Shown: positions 17,149-24,489 of the stretch, piece after piece
How positions within the stretch are numbered: the first letter of the stretch is position 1
Layout: every line of letters starts with the position of its first letter
Assembly (NCBI RefSeq): GCF_000725625.1
Contig: NZ_JOHS01000017.1
Coordinates: 1-64,000 of the forward strand
Direction of reading: 5' to 3'
DNA from: Streptomyces sp. NRRL F-6676
GTDB lineage: Bacteria > Actinomycetota > Actinomycetes > Streptomycetales > Streptomycetaceae
DNA length: 64,000 bases
The notes under the pieces: generated by a model
What the model saw: the letters and a program-made list of their open reading frames with translations, nothing else
Told to the model about the DNA's origin: nothing
Database searches by the model: none
Position numbers and translations under genes: made by a program

Positions 17149-18419
17149 CCCCCGCCACCCGCGCCACCCCGACCACCCCGACCACCCCCGCCACTCGCAC
17201 CCCGGCCCCTCGCACTCCCGTCACCCGCACCCCGGCCCCTCGCACCCGCGTCCTCCTCGCCACCGCCCTCCTCCTCGCCCTCGCGCCCCTCGCCGGCTGC
17301 GGCGACGACACCGCCGGCACCGCGGCCCGCCGGGCCGCCGCACCGAGCGCCTCCCCGAGGGCCGCCGCCCACGCGAAGGCCGCCCCCGACGGCCTCCCCG
17401 GCATGCCGCCGCTCCTCGACCCCAAGGACGTCTACGCCGCCGACCGCCCCGGGATGCTCTCCCCGGTCGTCAAGGACTTCCCCTCCCGCGTCTACGTCCC
17501 CAACACCGAGTCGGACACCGTCACCGTCATCGACCCGAAGACGTACAAGGTGACCGACACGATCCCGGTCGGCCGGCAGCCGCAGCACGTCGTGCCGTCC
17601 TGGGACCTGAAGACGCTGTGGGTCAACAACGACAAGGGCAACACCCTCACCCCCATCGACCCCAAGACCGGAAGGGCGGGCGCCCCGGTCGACGTCCACG
17701 ACCCCTACAACCTCTACTTCACGCCGAACGGCAGGTACGCCGTCGTCATGGCCTCCCTCGACCGCGAACTGGTCTTCCGGGACGCCCACACCATGAAGAC
17801 CGTCCACACCGAGCCGGTGAGCTGCTACGGCGTCAACCACGCCGACTTCTCGCCCGACGGCCGCTACTTCATCGTCTCCTGCGAGTTCAGCGGCGAACTC
17901 CTCAAGGTCGACACGGAGAAGATGAAGGTCGTCGCCGAGCAGAAGCTGCCGTTCGACGGAGCCATGCCGCAGGACGTCAAGATCGCGCCCGACGGCAGCC
18001 GCTTCTACATCGCCGACATGAAGGCGAACGGCATGTGGGTCCTGGACGGCGACACCTTCGCGCGGCCCACCTTCCTGCCCACGGGCAAGGGCTGCCACGG
18101 CCTGTACGTCAGCCGTGACTCCCGCGAGATGTACATCTCCAACCGCGGCGAGGGCACGGTCTCCGTCTTCGACTTCGAGAAGGGCGAGCTGACCGAGAAG
18201 TGGCACCTGCCCGACGGCGGCAGCCCCGACATGGGCGGCGTCTCCGCCGACGGCAAGGTCCTGTGGCTCTCCGGCCGCTACGACGCCGAGGTCTACGCGA
18301 TCGACACCCGCACCGGGAAGCAGCTCGCCCGCGTCAAGGTCGGCAAGGGCCCGCACGGCCTCGCCGTCTACCCCCAGCCGGGCCGCTACTCCCTCGGCCA
18401 CACCGGAGTCTTCCGCTGA
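17145..18419 (+). CDS. YVTN-type beta-propeller lipoprotein
   Basis: 424 residues. The first 35 residues are a Thr-Pro-Arg repeat encoded by near-identical 24-30 bp units (RTPAPRTPVTRTPAPRTR), followed by a hydrophobic stretch and lipobox LAPLAGC; the repeat before the signal sequence is odd and the real start might be internal. Residues about 100-420 form repeated blades with VTVIDPKTYKV, LTPIDPKTG, VFDFEKG and YAIDTRTGK, typical of YVTN/lactonase-like propellers. A binding or scaffold role at the cell surface is likely; no catalytic residues stand out. Translationally coupled to the deacetylase-like gene, so the two probably work together on an envelope polymer. Confidence 0.85.
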   Translation: MTPATRATPTTPTTPATRTPAPRTPVTRTPAPRTRVLLATALLLALAPLAGCGDDTAGTAARRAAAPSASPRAAAHAKAAPDGLPGMPPLLDPKDVYAADRPGMLSPVVKDFPSRVYVPNTESDTVTVIDPKTYKVTDTIPVGRQPQHVVPSWDLKTLWVNNDKGNTLTPIDPKTGRAGAPVDVHDPYNLYFTPNGRYAVVMASLDRELVFRDAHTMKTVHTEPVSCYGVNHADFSPDGRYFIVSCEFSGELLKVDTEKMKVVAEQKLPFDGAMPQDVKIAPDGSRFYIADMKANGMWVLDGDTFARPTFLPTGKGCHGLYVSRDSREMYISNRGEGTVSVFDFEKGELTEKWHLPDGGSPDMGGVSADGKVLWLSGRYDAEVYAIDTRTGKQLARVKVGKGPHGLAVYPQPGRYSLGHTGVFR

Positions 18420-18459
18420 CCTCCGCCCGCCCCCTCGGCGGGTTCGGCGAGGACCGCAC

Positions 18460-18490
18460 TTGAGTCTCCGGTCACCGGAAGGTCCAGACT
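18460..18490 (+). promoter_or_regulatory. MerR-type autoregulated promoter with 19-bp spacer
   Basis: -35 TTGAGT (18460-18465) and -10 CAGACT (18485-18490) are separated by 19 bp, the long spacing that MerR proteins correct by DNA distortion. The spacer carries the perfect dyad TCCGG-TCA-CCGGA (18467-18479). Transcription would start at or within a base or two of the GTG at 18498, so the message is probably leaderless. Confidence 0.75.
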
Positions 18491-18497
18491 CGCCGAT

Positions 18498-19412
18498 GTG
18501 ACCGAGAACAGCACCGCACCGCTCACCATCGGCGAGCTGGCCCGGGCCACCGGACTGCCGGTGCGCACCATCCGCCACTGGTCGGACGAGGGCGTCCTGC
18601 CGCCCGTGGCCCGCTCCGCCGGCGGCTACCGGCTCTACGACGCCGCGAGCGTCGCCCGGCTGGAGCTGATCCGCACCCTGCGCGAGCTGGGCCTCGGCCT
18701 GGCCGACGTGCGCCGGGTGCTGTCCGGCGAGAGCAGCGTCGCCGAGCTGGCGGCCGCCCACGTCGCCGCGCTGGACGCCCGGATCCGGACGCTGCGGGTG
18801 ACCCGTGCCGTGCTGTCGACCGTGGCGAAACGCGGTTCCACCGCGGAGGAGACGACCCTGATGAACAGACTGGCCCGGCTGTCCGCCGCCGAACGCGGCA
18901 GGATCCTCAAGGAGTTCGTGGACGAGACGTTCCACGGACTGGACACCGCGGACCCGGCGATCCGGGAGCGCATGAGCCACCTGACCGCCGACCTGCCCGA
19001 CGACCCCACCCCCGCCCAGGTGGACGCCTGGGTGGAGCTGGCCGAACTGCTCCAGGACCCCGGCTTCCGGGCCGAGATGCGCACGGCGGCCGAGCTCCAG
19101 GCCGCCGACCACGGCGCGGACACCCCCGCCGGACAGTCCATGTGGTTCGCCCGGCGGCTGGTCCAGCAGGGTGCCGAGGCCCTCCGGCGCGGCATCGACC
19201 CGGCCTCGCCCGAGGCCGACGCCGTCCTCGGCGAACTGATCGGCGACGCCGACCCGGCAGCCGTGCTCGAACGGCTGGAGCTGATGACGGCCGGCCGGGT
19301 CGCCCGCTACCGCGAGCTGCTGGTCACGGTGCGGACCGGCACCCCCGCCGCCGCCCGCCGCGAGGAGTTCGCCTGGGTGGTCGCCGCACTGCGCGCCCGC
19401 GCGGGCGGTTAA
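18498..19412 (+). CDS. MerR family transcriptional regulator
   Basis: 304 residues. N-terminal winged helix-turn-helix (LTIGELARATGLPVRTIRHW, then GGYRLYD wing) at about 9-75 and a dimerisation helix to about 115. The remaining 190 residues are a helical C-terminal domain that I do not recognise, too long for a metal-binding MerR and without the TipAS motif, so it may bind an organic ligand. GTG start at 18498 immediately follows a textbook MerR promoter, supporting autoregulation. No obvious target gene shares its operon. Confidence 0.9.
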   Translation: MTENSTAPLTIGELARATGLPVRTIRHWSDEGVLPPVARSAGGYRLYDAASVARLELIRTLRELGLGLADVRRVLSGESSVAELAAAHVAALDARIRTLRVTRAVLSTVAKRGSTAEETTLMNRLARLSAAERGRILKEFVDETFHGLDTADPAIRERMSHLTADLPDDPTPAQVDAWVELAELLQDPGFRAEMRTAAELQAADHGADTPAGQSMWFARRLVQQGAEALRRGIDPASPEADAVLGELIGDADPAAVLERLELMTAGRVARYRELLVTVRTGTPAAARREEFAWVVAALRARAGG

Positions 19413-19498
19413 CCTGGCCTGCGTCAACAGGACACGCCCGTACGGCGGCACCGCCGGTGCCGGGCGGCGGACAAGGCACCACAGAAGGGGGCCGATCG

Positions 19499-19711
19499 GT
19501 GGCGGACATCGAGGCAGCGCGCAAGGAGTTCCAGCGGATCGACACGGACGGCGACGGGCTCATCACCGCCGCGGAGTTCAAGTCCGCCCTGGCGCAGGGA
19601 GGGGACTGGAACGTCACCGAGTCGGTGGCCGAGTCCATCATCGCCAGCCGCGACCTCAACGGCGACAAGGTGCTGTCGTTCGACGAGTTCTGGACGTATC
19701 TCAACAAGTGA
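19499..19711 (+). CDS. Small EF-hand calcium-binding protein
   Basis: 70 residues. Two EF-hand loops are visible: DTDGDGLITAAE and DLNGDKVLSFDE, each with acidic or polar residues at loop positions 1, 3, 5 and Glu at 12, giving a calmodulin-like Ca2+ pair. GTG start at 19499 is preceded by AAGGGGG. No signal peptide, so cytoplasmic Ca2+ sensing or buffering. Such 70-residue proteins are common in Streptomyces. The frame stays open upstream over 350 bp but that part lies within the MerR gene on another frame. Confidence 0.9.
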   Translation: MADIEAARKEFQRIDTDGDGLITAAEFKSALAQGGDWNVTESVAESIIASRDLNGDKVLSFDEFWTYLNK

Positions 19712-19771
19712 CGTCATGCGCGAGGGGCACCCGCCGCCTGCCGGCCGGGTGCCCCGCACGCGTACGACGGG

Positions 19772-20599
19772 TCAGCCGCGGCGCGACCGCGCCACCCGCA
19801 CGCTCCAGCGGCCCTCCCGTCGGTCCAGCGCGAGCGGCAGGTCGAAGCACTTGCTCACCAAATCGTCGGTGAGCACCTCCGCCACCGGGCCGCGCGCCAG
19901 CGACCCGCCCTCGCGCAGCAGCAGCGCGTGGTCCGTGCCCGGCGGCAGCTCCTCCAGGTGGTGGGTGACCAGGACCGTCGCCAGCCGGGGGTGCTCCTCC
20001 CGCAGCGTGTCCAGCGCCTCGATCAGCTGCTCCCGGCCCGGCAGGTCGAGCCCGGTGGCCGGTTCGTCGAGCAGCAGCAGCCGCGGCTCGGGCATCAGCG
20101 CGCGGGCGATCAGCACCCGGCCGCGCTCGCCCTGCGACAGCGTCGTCCAGCGGGCCTCCCGCCGGTCCGCCAGCCCCAGCGTGCCGGTCAGCCGGTCCGC
20201 CCGCTCCTCCTGCTCCGCCGTCGGCGCCCACCGCGGCTGCGGCTCCACCGAGTTGGTCAGCCCGGTCAGGACGACGTCCCGCACCCGCAGCGCCGAACGC
20301 AGCGGATGCCGGGGATTGACGTGCCCGACCAGGGACCGCAGCTCCCGCAGGTCCACCGTGCCCAGCCGGCGGCCCAGCACCTCCACCGTGCCGTGCGTGG
20401 GGTGGACCAGCGCGCCCAGCAGGCTCAGCAGGGTCGTCTTGCCTGCCCCGTTGGCACCGAGCAGCGCCCAGTGCTCGCCGGTGCGCACGGTGAGCGAGAC
20501 GTCCCGCAGCAGCGGCCGCCCGTCCCGTACGACATGGACGTCCCGGGCGTCCAGCACCACCGTGTCCGTGCCGTCGCCGCCCCTCACGCTCCCGCCCAT
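19772..20599 (-). CDS. ABC transporter ATP-binding protein
   Basis: 275 residues. Walker A LLGANGAGKTTL, signature TLSQGERGRVLIA, Walker B LLLLDEPATGLD, switch VTHHLEE; plan resembles iron/molybdate-type or ModF-like ATPases rather than exporters, with no fused membrane domain. The ATG overlaps the leuA stop (TGATG), so it is translated with leuA although no transporter permease is in sight. The pairing may reflect a conserved but unexplained neighbourhood. Substrate unknown. Confidence 0.85.
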   Translation of the reverse strand: MGGSVRGGDGTDTVVLDARDVHVVRDGRPLLRDVSLTVRTGEHWALLGANGAGKTTLLSLLGALVHPTHGTVEVLGRRLGTVDLRELRSLVGHVNPRHPLRSALRVRDVVLTGLTNSVEPQPRWAPTAEQEERADRLTGTLGLADRREARWTTLSQGERGRVLIARALMPEPRLLLLDEPATGLDLPGREQLIEALDTLREEHPRLATVLVTHHLEELPPGTDHALLLREGGSLARGPVAEVLTDDLVSKCFDLPLALDRREGRWSVRVARSRRG

Positions 20600-22350
20600 C
20601 ACGCCCCCGCCCGGTTGACCGCCGACAGCACCGCGTGCACGGACGCCGCCAGCACCGAGGTGTCCCGGCCCGCGCCCCACGCGGTGACACCGTCCACCCG
20701 GCACTCGGCGTAGGCGACCGCCTCGCCGTCCGCGCCGGGGCCCGCCGCGTGCTCGGCGAAGTCCCGCACCTCCACCGCGATGCCGGCCCCGGCCAGCGCG
20801 TCGGCGAACGCCGACAGCGGACCGTTGCCGGTGCCCTCGTGGTCGCCGGTCCGGCCGTCGCGCTCCAGCGCGCACACGAACCGGTGCGCCCCGGACGGCT
20901 CCTGCGTCGCCGACCAGGCGGCCAGCCGTACCGCGCCCTCCCGGCCCGGCGCCAGGTACGCCGCCTCGAACAGCGCGTACAGCTCCGCCGCCGTCGCCTC
21001 CCGGCCGCTGTCGTCGGTGGCCCGCTGCACCACCGCCGAGAAGTCCGGCCGCATCCGGGCCGGCAGGTCCACACCGTGCCCGGTCCGCAGCAGATACGCC
21101 ATCCCGCCCTTGCCGGACTGCGAGTTGACGCGGATCACCGCCTCGTACGAGCGCCCCAGGTCCGCCGGGTCGACCGGCAGGTACGGCACCGCCCACGGGG
21201 CCTCGCGCTCCGGCACCCCCAGCTCGGCGGCGCGCTTGGCGTGCGCGGCGAACCCCTTGTCGATGGCGTCCTGATGGGTGCCGGAGAACGCCGTGTGGAC
21301 CAGCTCACCGGCGTACGGATGGCGCGGGTGCACCGGCAGCCGGTTGCAGTGCTCCACCGTCGCCCGCACCGCGTCGATGTCGCTCAGGTCGACCATGGGG
21401 TCGACGCCCTGCGCGAACAGGTTGAGCGCCAGCGTCACCAGATCGACGTTGCCGGTGCGCTCCCCGTTGCCGAACAGACAGCCCTCCACGCGCTGCGCCC
21501 CGGCCAGCACCGCGAGTTCGGCGCAGGCGACGCCCGTACCGCGGTCGTTGTGCGGATGGACGGAGAGGATGACGGAGTCCCGGCGGGCCAGCCGGCGGTG
21601 GACGTACTCGATCTGGTCGGCGTAGACGTTGGGCGTGGCGATCTCCACCGTGGCGGGGAGGTTGTGGGTGACCGGGCGGTCGGGGCTCGCGTCCCAGAAC
21701 TCGGTCAGTTCGTCGCAGAGTTCCAGCACATAGTCGGGCTCGGTCAGGTTGAAGGTCTCCGGCGAGAACTGGAAGCGCACCTGCCCGCGCAGCCCGTCCG
21801 CGCGGCGGGCCATGCGCTCGGCCGCCTCCCGCACGGTCCGCCGCACCCCGTCCCGGTCCCGCCCGAGCACGACCTCCCGCCACACCGGCGAGGTGGCGAT
21901 GTACAGATGGACGACGGCCCGGTCCATCCCCTCGATCGCGTCGAAGGTGGTGTCGATCAGCTCCGGCCGGGCGGGCGTGAACACGACGGGCGTGACGTCG
22001 TCGGGCACGGCCCCGTCCGCCACCAGGTGCCGCACGAAGTCGAAGTCGGTACGGCTCGCGGAGGGATAGCCGACCTCGATCTCCTTGAAGCCCATGCCGG
22101 TCAGCAGGTCGAAGAAGCGTCGCTTGCGCGGGGTGTCCATCGGCTCGGCGAGCGCCTGGTTGCCGTCGCGCAGATCGACCGGCACCCACAGCGGGGCGCG
22201 CGCGAACCGGGCGGCGGGCCACCGCCGCTCCTCGACGGGGACGCGCACCCGCTCCTCGAACGGGCGATAGCGGTGGTACGGCATGGGGCTGGGCCGCTGC
22301 GAATTCCAGGGCTCCTGGGCGGGCGGACGGCCCTCGTAGGTGCTGCTCAT
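20599..22350 (-). CDS. leuA: 2-isopropylmalate synthase
   Basis: 583 residues. First committed step of leucine synthesis, condensing acetyl-CoA with 2-ketoisovalerate. The barrel begins with [11 protein letters not shown] (general metal-binding Asp), continues through [11 protein letters not shown], and has the [11 protein letters not shown] metal-binding His pair and the [12 protein letters not shown] loop; residues beyond about 440 form the LeuA regulatory domain for leucine feedback (ending in [19 protein letters not shown]). ATG at 22350 (MSSTYEG) is chosen over in-frame upstream codons because those lie in the leader/attenuator. Preceded by a short Leu-rich leader peptide, so expression is probably controlled by leucyl-tRNA supply. 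Confidence 0.96.
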   Translation of the reverse strand: MSSTYEGRPPAQEPWNSQRPSPMPYHRYRPFEERVRVPVEERRWPAARFARAPLWVPVDLRDGNQALAEPMDTPRKRRFFDLLTGMGFKEIEVGYPSASRTDFDFVRHLVADGAVPDDVTPVVFTPARPELIDTTFDAIEGMDRAVVHLYIATSPVWREVVLGRDRDGVRRTVREAAERMARRADGLRGQVRFQFSPETFNLTEPDYVLELCDELTEFWDASPDRPVTHNLPATVEIATPNVYADQIEYVHRRLARRDSVILSVHPHNDRGTGVACAELAVLAGAQRVEGCLFGNGERTGNVDLVTLALNLFAQGVDPMVDLSDIDAVRATVEHCNRLPVHPRHPYAGELVHTAFSGTHQDAIDKGFAAHAKRAAELGVPEREAPWAVPYLPVDPADLGRSYEAVIRVNSQSGKGGMAYLLRTGHGVDLPARMRPDFSAVVQRATDDSGREATAAELYALFEAAYLAPGREGAVRLAAWSATQEPSGAHRFVCALERDGRTGDHEGTGNGPLSAFADALAGAGIAVEVRDFAEHAAGPGADGEAVAYAECRVDGVTAWGAGRDTSVLAASVHAVLSAVNRAGA

Positions 22351-22407
22351 GCTGGTCTGCGACTGCCTTCGGCTCGGTCGGACGGCGACCGGCGGCACGG
22401 CCGAACC

Positions 22408-22446
22408 CCGCGGCGGGGTGCCGGTCGTGGTCAAACCCCGCCGCGG
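22408..22446 (-). promoter_or_regulatory. leuA attenuator stem
   Basis: A perfect 12-bp inverted repeat (CCGCGGCGGGGT at 22408-22419 with ACCCCGCCGCGG at 22435-22446, 15-nt loop). On the minus strand the first arm covers the last codons of the leader peptide directly after its four leucine codons, so ribosome position would decide whether the stem forms. A competing smaller stem CCCCG-CGG-CGGGG lies at 22406-22418. Confidence 0.65.
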
Positions 22447-22478
22447 CAGCCGAGAAGAAGCAGACCGCGGTACGCCAT
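22431..22478 (-). CDS. leuA leader peptide (15 aa, four consecutive Leu)
   Basis: Reads [15 protein letters not shown] then TGA. The four leucines (22452-22463, codons CTG CTT CTT CTC, including the CTT codon that is rare in streptomycetes) sit just before a 12-bp stem and 80 bp ahead of the leuA ATG. This is the layout of a transcription or translation attenuator responding to charged leucyl-tRNA; attenuators of this kind are predicted for leuA in other actinobacteria. A promoter lies so close that translation may be leaderless. Confidence 0.8.
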   Translation of the reverse strand: MAYRGLLLLGCRGGV

Positions 22479-22484
22479 GCCGGT

Positions 22485-22514
22485 ACGCTACCCACACCTC
22501 AGCTCCTCAGACAA
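22485..22514 (-). promoter_or_regulatory. Probable leuA promoter
   Basis: On the minus strand TTGTCT (-35, 22514-22509) and TAGCGT (-10, 22490-22485) are spaced by 18 bp. The -10 ends 6 bp before the leader-peptide ATG, so the start site would be at or next to that codon. Fits a vegetative-type promoter; inferred only from sequence. Confidence 0.5.
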
Positions 22515-22572
22515 GTTACCGCCGCGAGCCGCCCCCGCCTCCTCCCCTCGTCCGTCCACGTAAGGTGCCCCC

Positions 22573-23265
22573 ATGCCGCTAGACGCCGTCCGCCCCAGCC
22601 CGCTCGTCGAACAGGCCGCGGACCGGCTGCGCGCACAGATCACCGGCGGACAGTGGCCGGTCGGCACCAAGCTCCCCGGGGAGACCACGCTGGCCAAGGA
22701 GCTCGGCGTCGGCCGCTCCACGGTCCGCGAGGCGCTGCGCGCCCTCGCCGGCGCCGGACTGGTTCGGGCCCGGCAGGGCGCCGGTGTCTTCGTCACCGCC
22801 ACCGAGCCCGCCGAGGACTGGCCCGCCCGGCTGCGCCGCGCCGCCGTCACCGACGTCTACGAGGTCCGCCTCGGCGTCGAGGTCCACGCCGCCGCCCTCG
22901 CCGCCGCCCGCCGCACCCCCGAGGACACCGCCGCGCTCCGGACCGCCCTGGCGGGCCGCCGCACGGCCGCCGCCGGGGACGACGCGGCCTTCGTCGACGC
23001 CGACATCGCCCTGCACGCGGCCGTCGTCACCGCCGCGCACAACCCCGTACTCGCCGACCTCTTCACCGAGTTCACCCCCACCCTCCGCCGCGGCCTGATC
23101 GAGATGCTCGACCTGGTGGGCCTGCGCACGGCGGACCCCAACACGGGCGACGACACCCACGAGGCCCTGGTCGAGGCGATCACGCGCGGCGACGCCGAGG
23201 CGGCGTCGACGGTCCTGCGCGAGGAACTGGAAGGGACGCTCGCGCTGCTGCGGGGCAGGGCGTAA
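22573..23265 (+). CDS. GntR/FadR-type regulator (FCD domain)
   Basis: 230 residues. Winged helix-turn-helix at about 8-75 (VEQAADRLRAQITGGQW, GETTLAKELGVGRSTVREALRAL, GAGVFV) followed by an all-helical FCD ligand domain (about 90-225) with conserved Asp/His residues (DADIALHAAVVTAAHN, DDTHEALVEAI) that in this family bind a metal and a carboxylate effector. Divergent from leuA with about 90 bp between the leader peptide and its start. Target unknown; leuA or a catabolic gene elsewhere is possible. Confidence 0.88.
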   Translation: MPLDAVRPSPLVEQAADRLRAQITGGQWPVGTKLPGETTLAKELGVGRSTVREALRALAGAGLVRARQGAGVFVTATEPAEDWPARLRRAAVTDVYEVRLGVEVHAAALAAARRTPEDTAALRTALAGRRTAAAGDDAAFVDADIALHAAVVTAAHNPVLADLFTEFTPTLRRGLIEMLDLVGLRTADPNTGDDTHEALVEAITRGDAEAASTVLREELEGTLALLRGRA

Positions 23266-23306
23266 CGGTCCGGCGGACGCGAGCCGGCCCGGAGGCGTCG
23301 GGCCCC

Positions 23307-23324
23307 GGCGGACGGACGTCCGCC
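23307..23324 (+). terminator. Short hairpin after the GntR gene
   Basis: GGCGGACG-GA-CGTCCGCC, an 8-bp perfect stem 41 bp after the stop. Probable terminator separating the core gene from the accessory locus. Confidence 0.5.
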
Positions 23325-23365
23325 GCACGCGCATGTCCGGCAACCCGCCGTCGACTAACCGTAAT

Positions 23366-23378
23366 TGACGGCACGTCA
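23366..23378 (+). promoter_or_regulatory. Inverted repeat TGACG-GCA-CGTCA (copy 1)
   Basis: Perfect 5-bp arms, 3-bp spacer, followed by TAC. An almost identical element (TGACG-GCC-CGTCA, also followed by TAC) lies at 28741-28753 before the TerY-like gene. The two likely bind the same regulator and tie the halves of the locus together. TTGACG within this copy may also serve as a -35. Confidence 0.45.
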
Positions 23379-23565
23379 TACCGGTCCACGGGATTGGCCG
23401 TCGACCGCGCGGGGCATTGTACGGCTCCGGGGGGACCCGTGGGGGAGCGCGCGACGGGAACGGCGAACATGCCCCGTTGTGCGCCAGTTGGCGTAGACGC
23501 TGCTCGCGACAGGTCCTATTCAGTATGCGAGGGGCGAGCGTTGCCCCGGGCACAGGAGGTCGTTC

Positions 23566-24489
23566 ATGGTGGCGCCGGACCCGATCAACCACTGGATCGT
23601 TCTGCTCGACATCGAGGACTTCAGCCTGCGTCCCGAGACCTATCAGGCGACCTTGAGCGACGAGATGTACCAGGTGGTCGAGTTCGCGCTGGCCCGGGCG
23701 GGGCTGGACCTCGACCAGTGCTCCGTGCAGGACCGGGGCGACGGCGTGCTGATCCTGCTCCCGGCCGCGACCAGCCCGACCACCCTGCTGCGCGAACTCG
23801 TGCGCGGGCTGGAGGACGCCCTGGCGGACCACCACGGCAAGTACAACGAGGACCACCGCATGCGACTGCGGGTGGGTGCCAACCAGGGCCTGGTCATCCG
23901 GCGGGGCGAGCGGTGGGCGGGCACCGCCATCAACGACCTGGCCCGGCTGGTCGACGCCGGGCCGGTCAAGGCGACGCTCGCCCGGGCGCGCCGCGCCCAC
24001 CTGGTGTTCGTGGTCTCCGACCACATGTACACGTCGGTGGTGGCGCAGCGCTACCCGGGCATCGACCCGGCGGCCTACGCGGCCGTCGACTTCGTCACCA
24101 AACACGGCGAGCCGCGCCGCGGCTGGGTCACCGTACCCGGCTATCCGGCGCCGCCCGTACCTCCCGCGGACTCGGGGGAGCCGCCACGCGCCGCAGGACA
24201 CGACGGGGAGTCCTCCGGCACGGGCGACGCCGCGGGAACGGGCGGCGGGGCCGACCGGGGGAGCCCGGTCCCGCCGCCCGCACTCCGCTTCGGCGACCTG
24301 GCGCACAGCCAGGTCGCCGTCGGCGAGGGCGCGATCGCGATCAACGGCGACTACGTGAACGGCGACAAGATCGTCCACGACCGCACCGCCACGTCGCCGT
24401 CGGCCGCTCCCGCCGCGCCGGGGCGGCCCGGCGGACCGGCCGATCCGCACGGCGTGGACGGCCGCGCCACCGCCGTGGACGGATCATGA
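23566..24489 (+). CDS. Class III nucleotide-cyclase-like protein with C-terminal GD-repeat motif
   Basis: 307 residues. Residues 8-195 form a cyclase homology domain. Both metal-binding aspartates appear present (D15 in VLLDIEDFS, D59 in DRGDGVLILLP) and the AINDLARLV segment (N123, R127) matches the transition-state Asn/Arg pair, so it may be an active cyclase; base specificity cannot be told. A Pro/Gly-rich linker (about 195-240) leads to a short C-terminal motif at 259-270, INGDYVNGDKIV, which is echoed in the N-terminal part of the next protein. ATG at 23566 follows AGGAGG. Overlaps the NTPase gene by 4 bp. No membrane segment, so cytoplasmic. First gene of a seven-gene locus and probably its signal generator, which is inference. 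Confidence 0.75.
   Translation: MVAPDPINHWIVLLDIEDFSLRPETYQATLSDEMYQVVEFALARAGLDLDQCSVQDRGDGVLILLPAATSPTTLLRELVRGLEDALADHHGKYNEDHRMRLRVGANQGLVIRRGERWAGTAINDLARLVDAGPVKATLARARRAHLVFVVSDHMYTSVVAQRYPGIDPAAYAAVDFVTKHGEPRRGWVTVPGYPAPPVPPADSGEPPRAAGHDGESSGTGDAAGTGGGADRGSPVPPPALRFGDLAHSQVAVGEGAIAINGDYVNGDKIVHDRTATSPSAAPAAPGRPGGPADPHGVDGRATAVDGS

Larger units (their letters stand above)
23266..23565 (+). other. 300-bp spacer between the GntR gene and the cyclase/STAND/TerY locus
   Basis: No gene. Holds a terminator-like stem (23307-23324), the repeated TGACG-N3-CGTCATAC element (23366-23381), and a possible promoter TTGGCC (23394-23399) with TGTACG 18 bp downstream. The last 30 bp contain a good ribosome site, CAGGAGG, for the cyclase-like gene. 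Confidence 0.45.

Noticed and set aside
17160..17250. CRISPR-like short repeats
   Set aside because: These are in-frame Thr-Pro-Arg coding repeats of the propeller lipoprotein, without unique spacers or cas genes.
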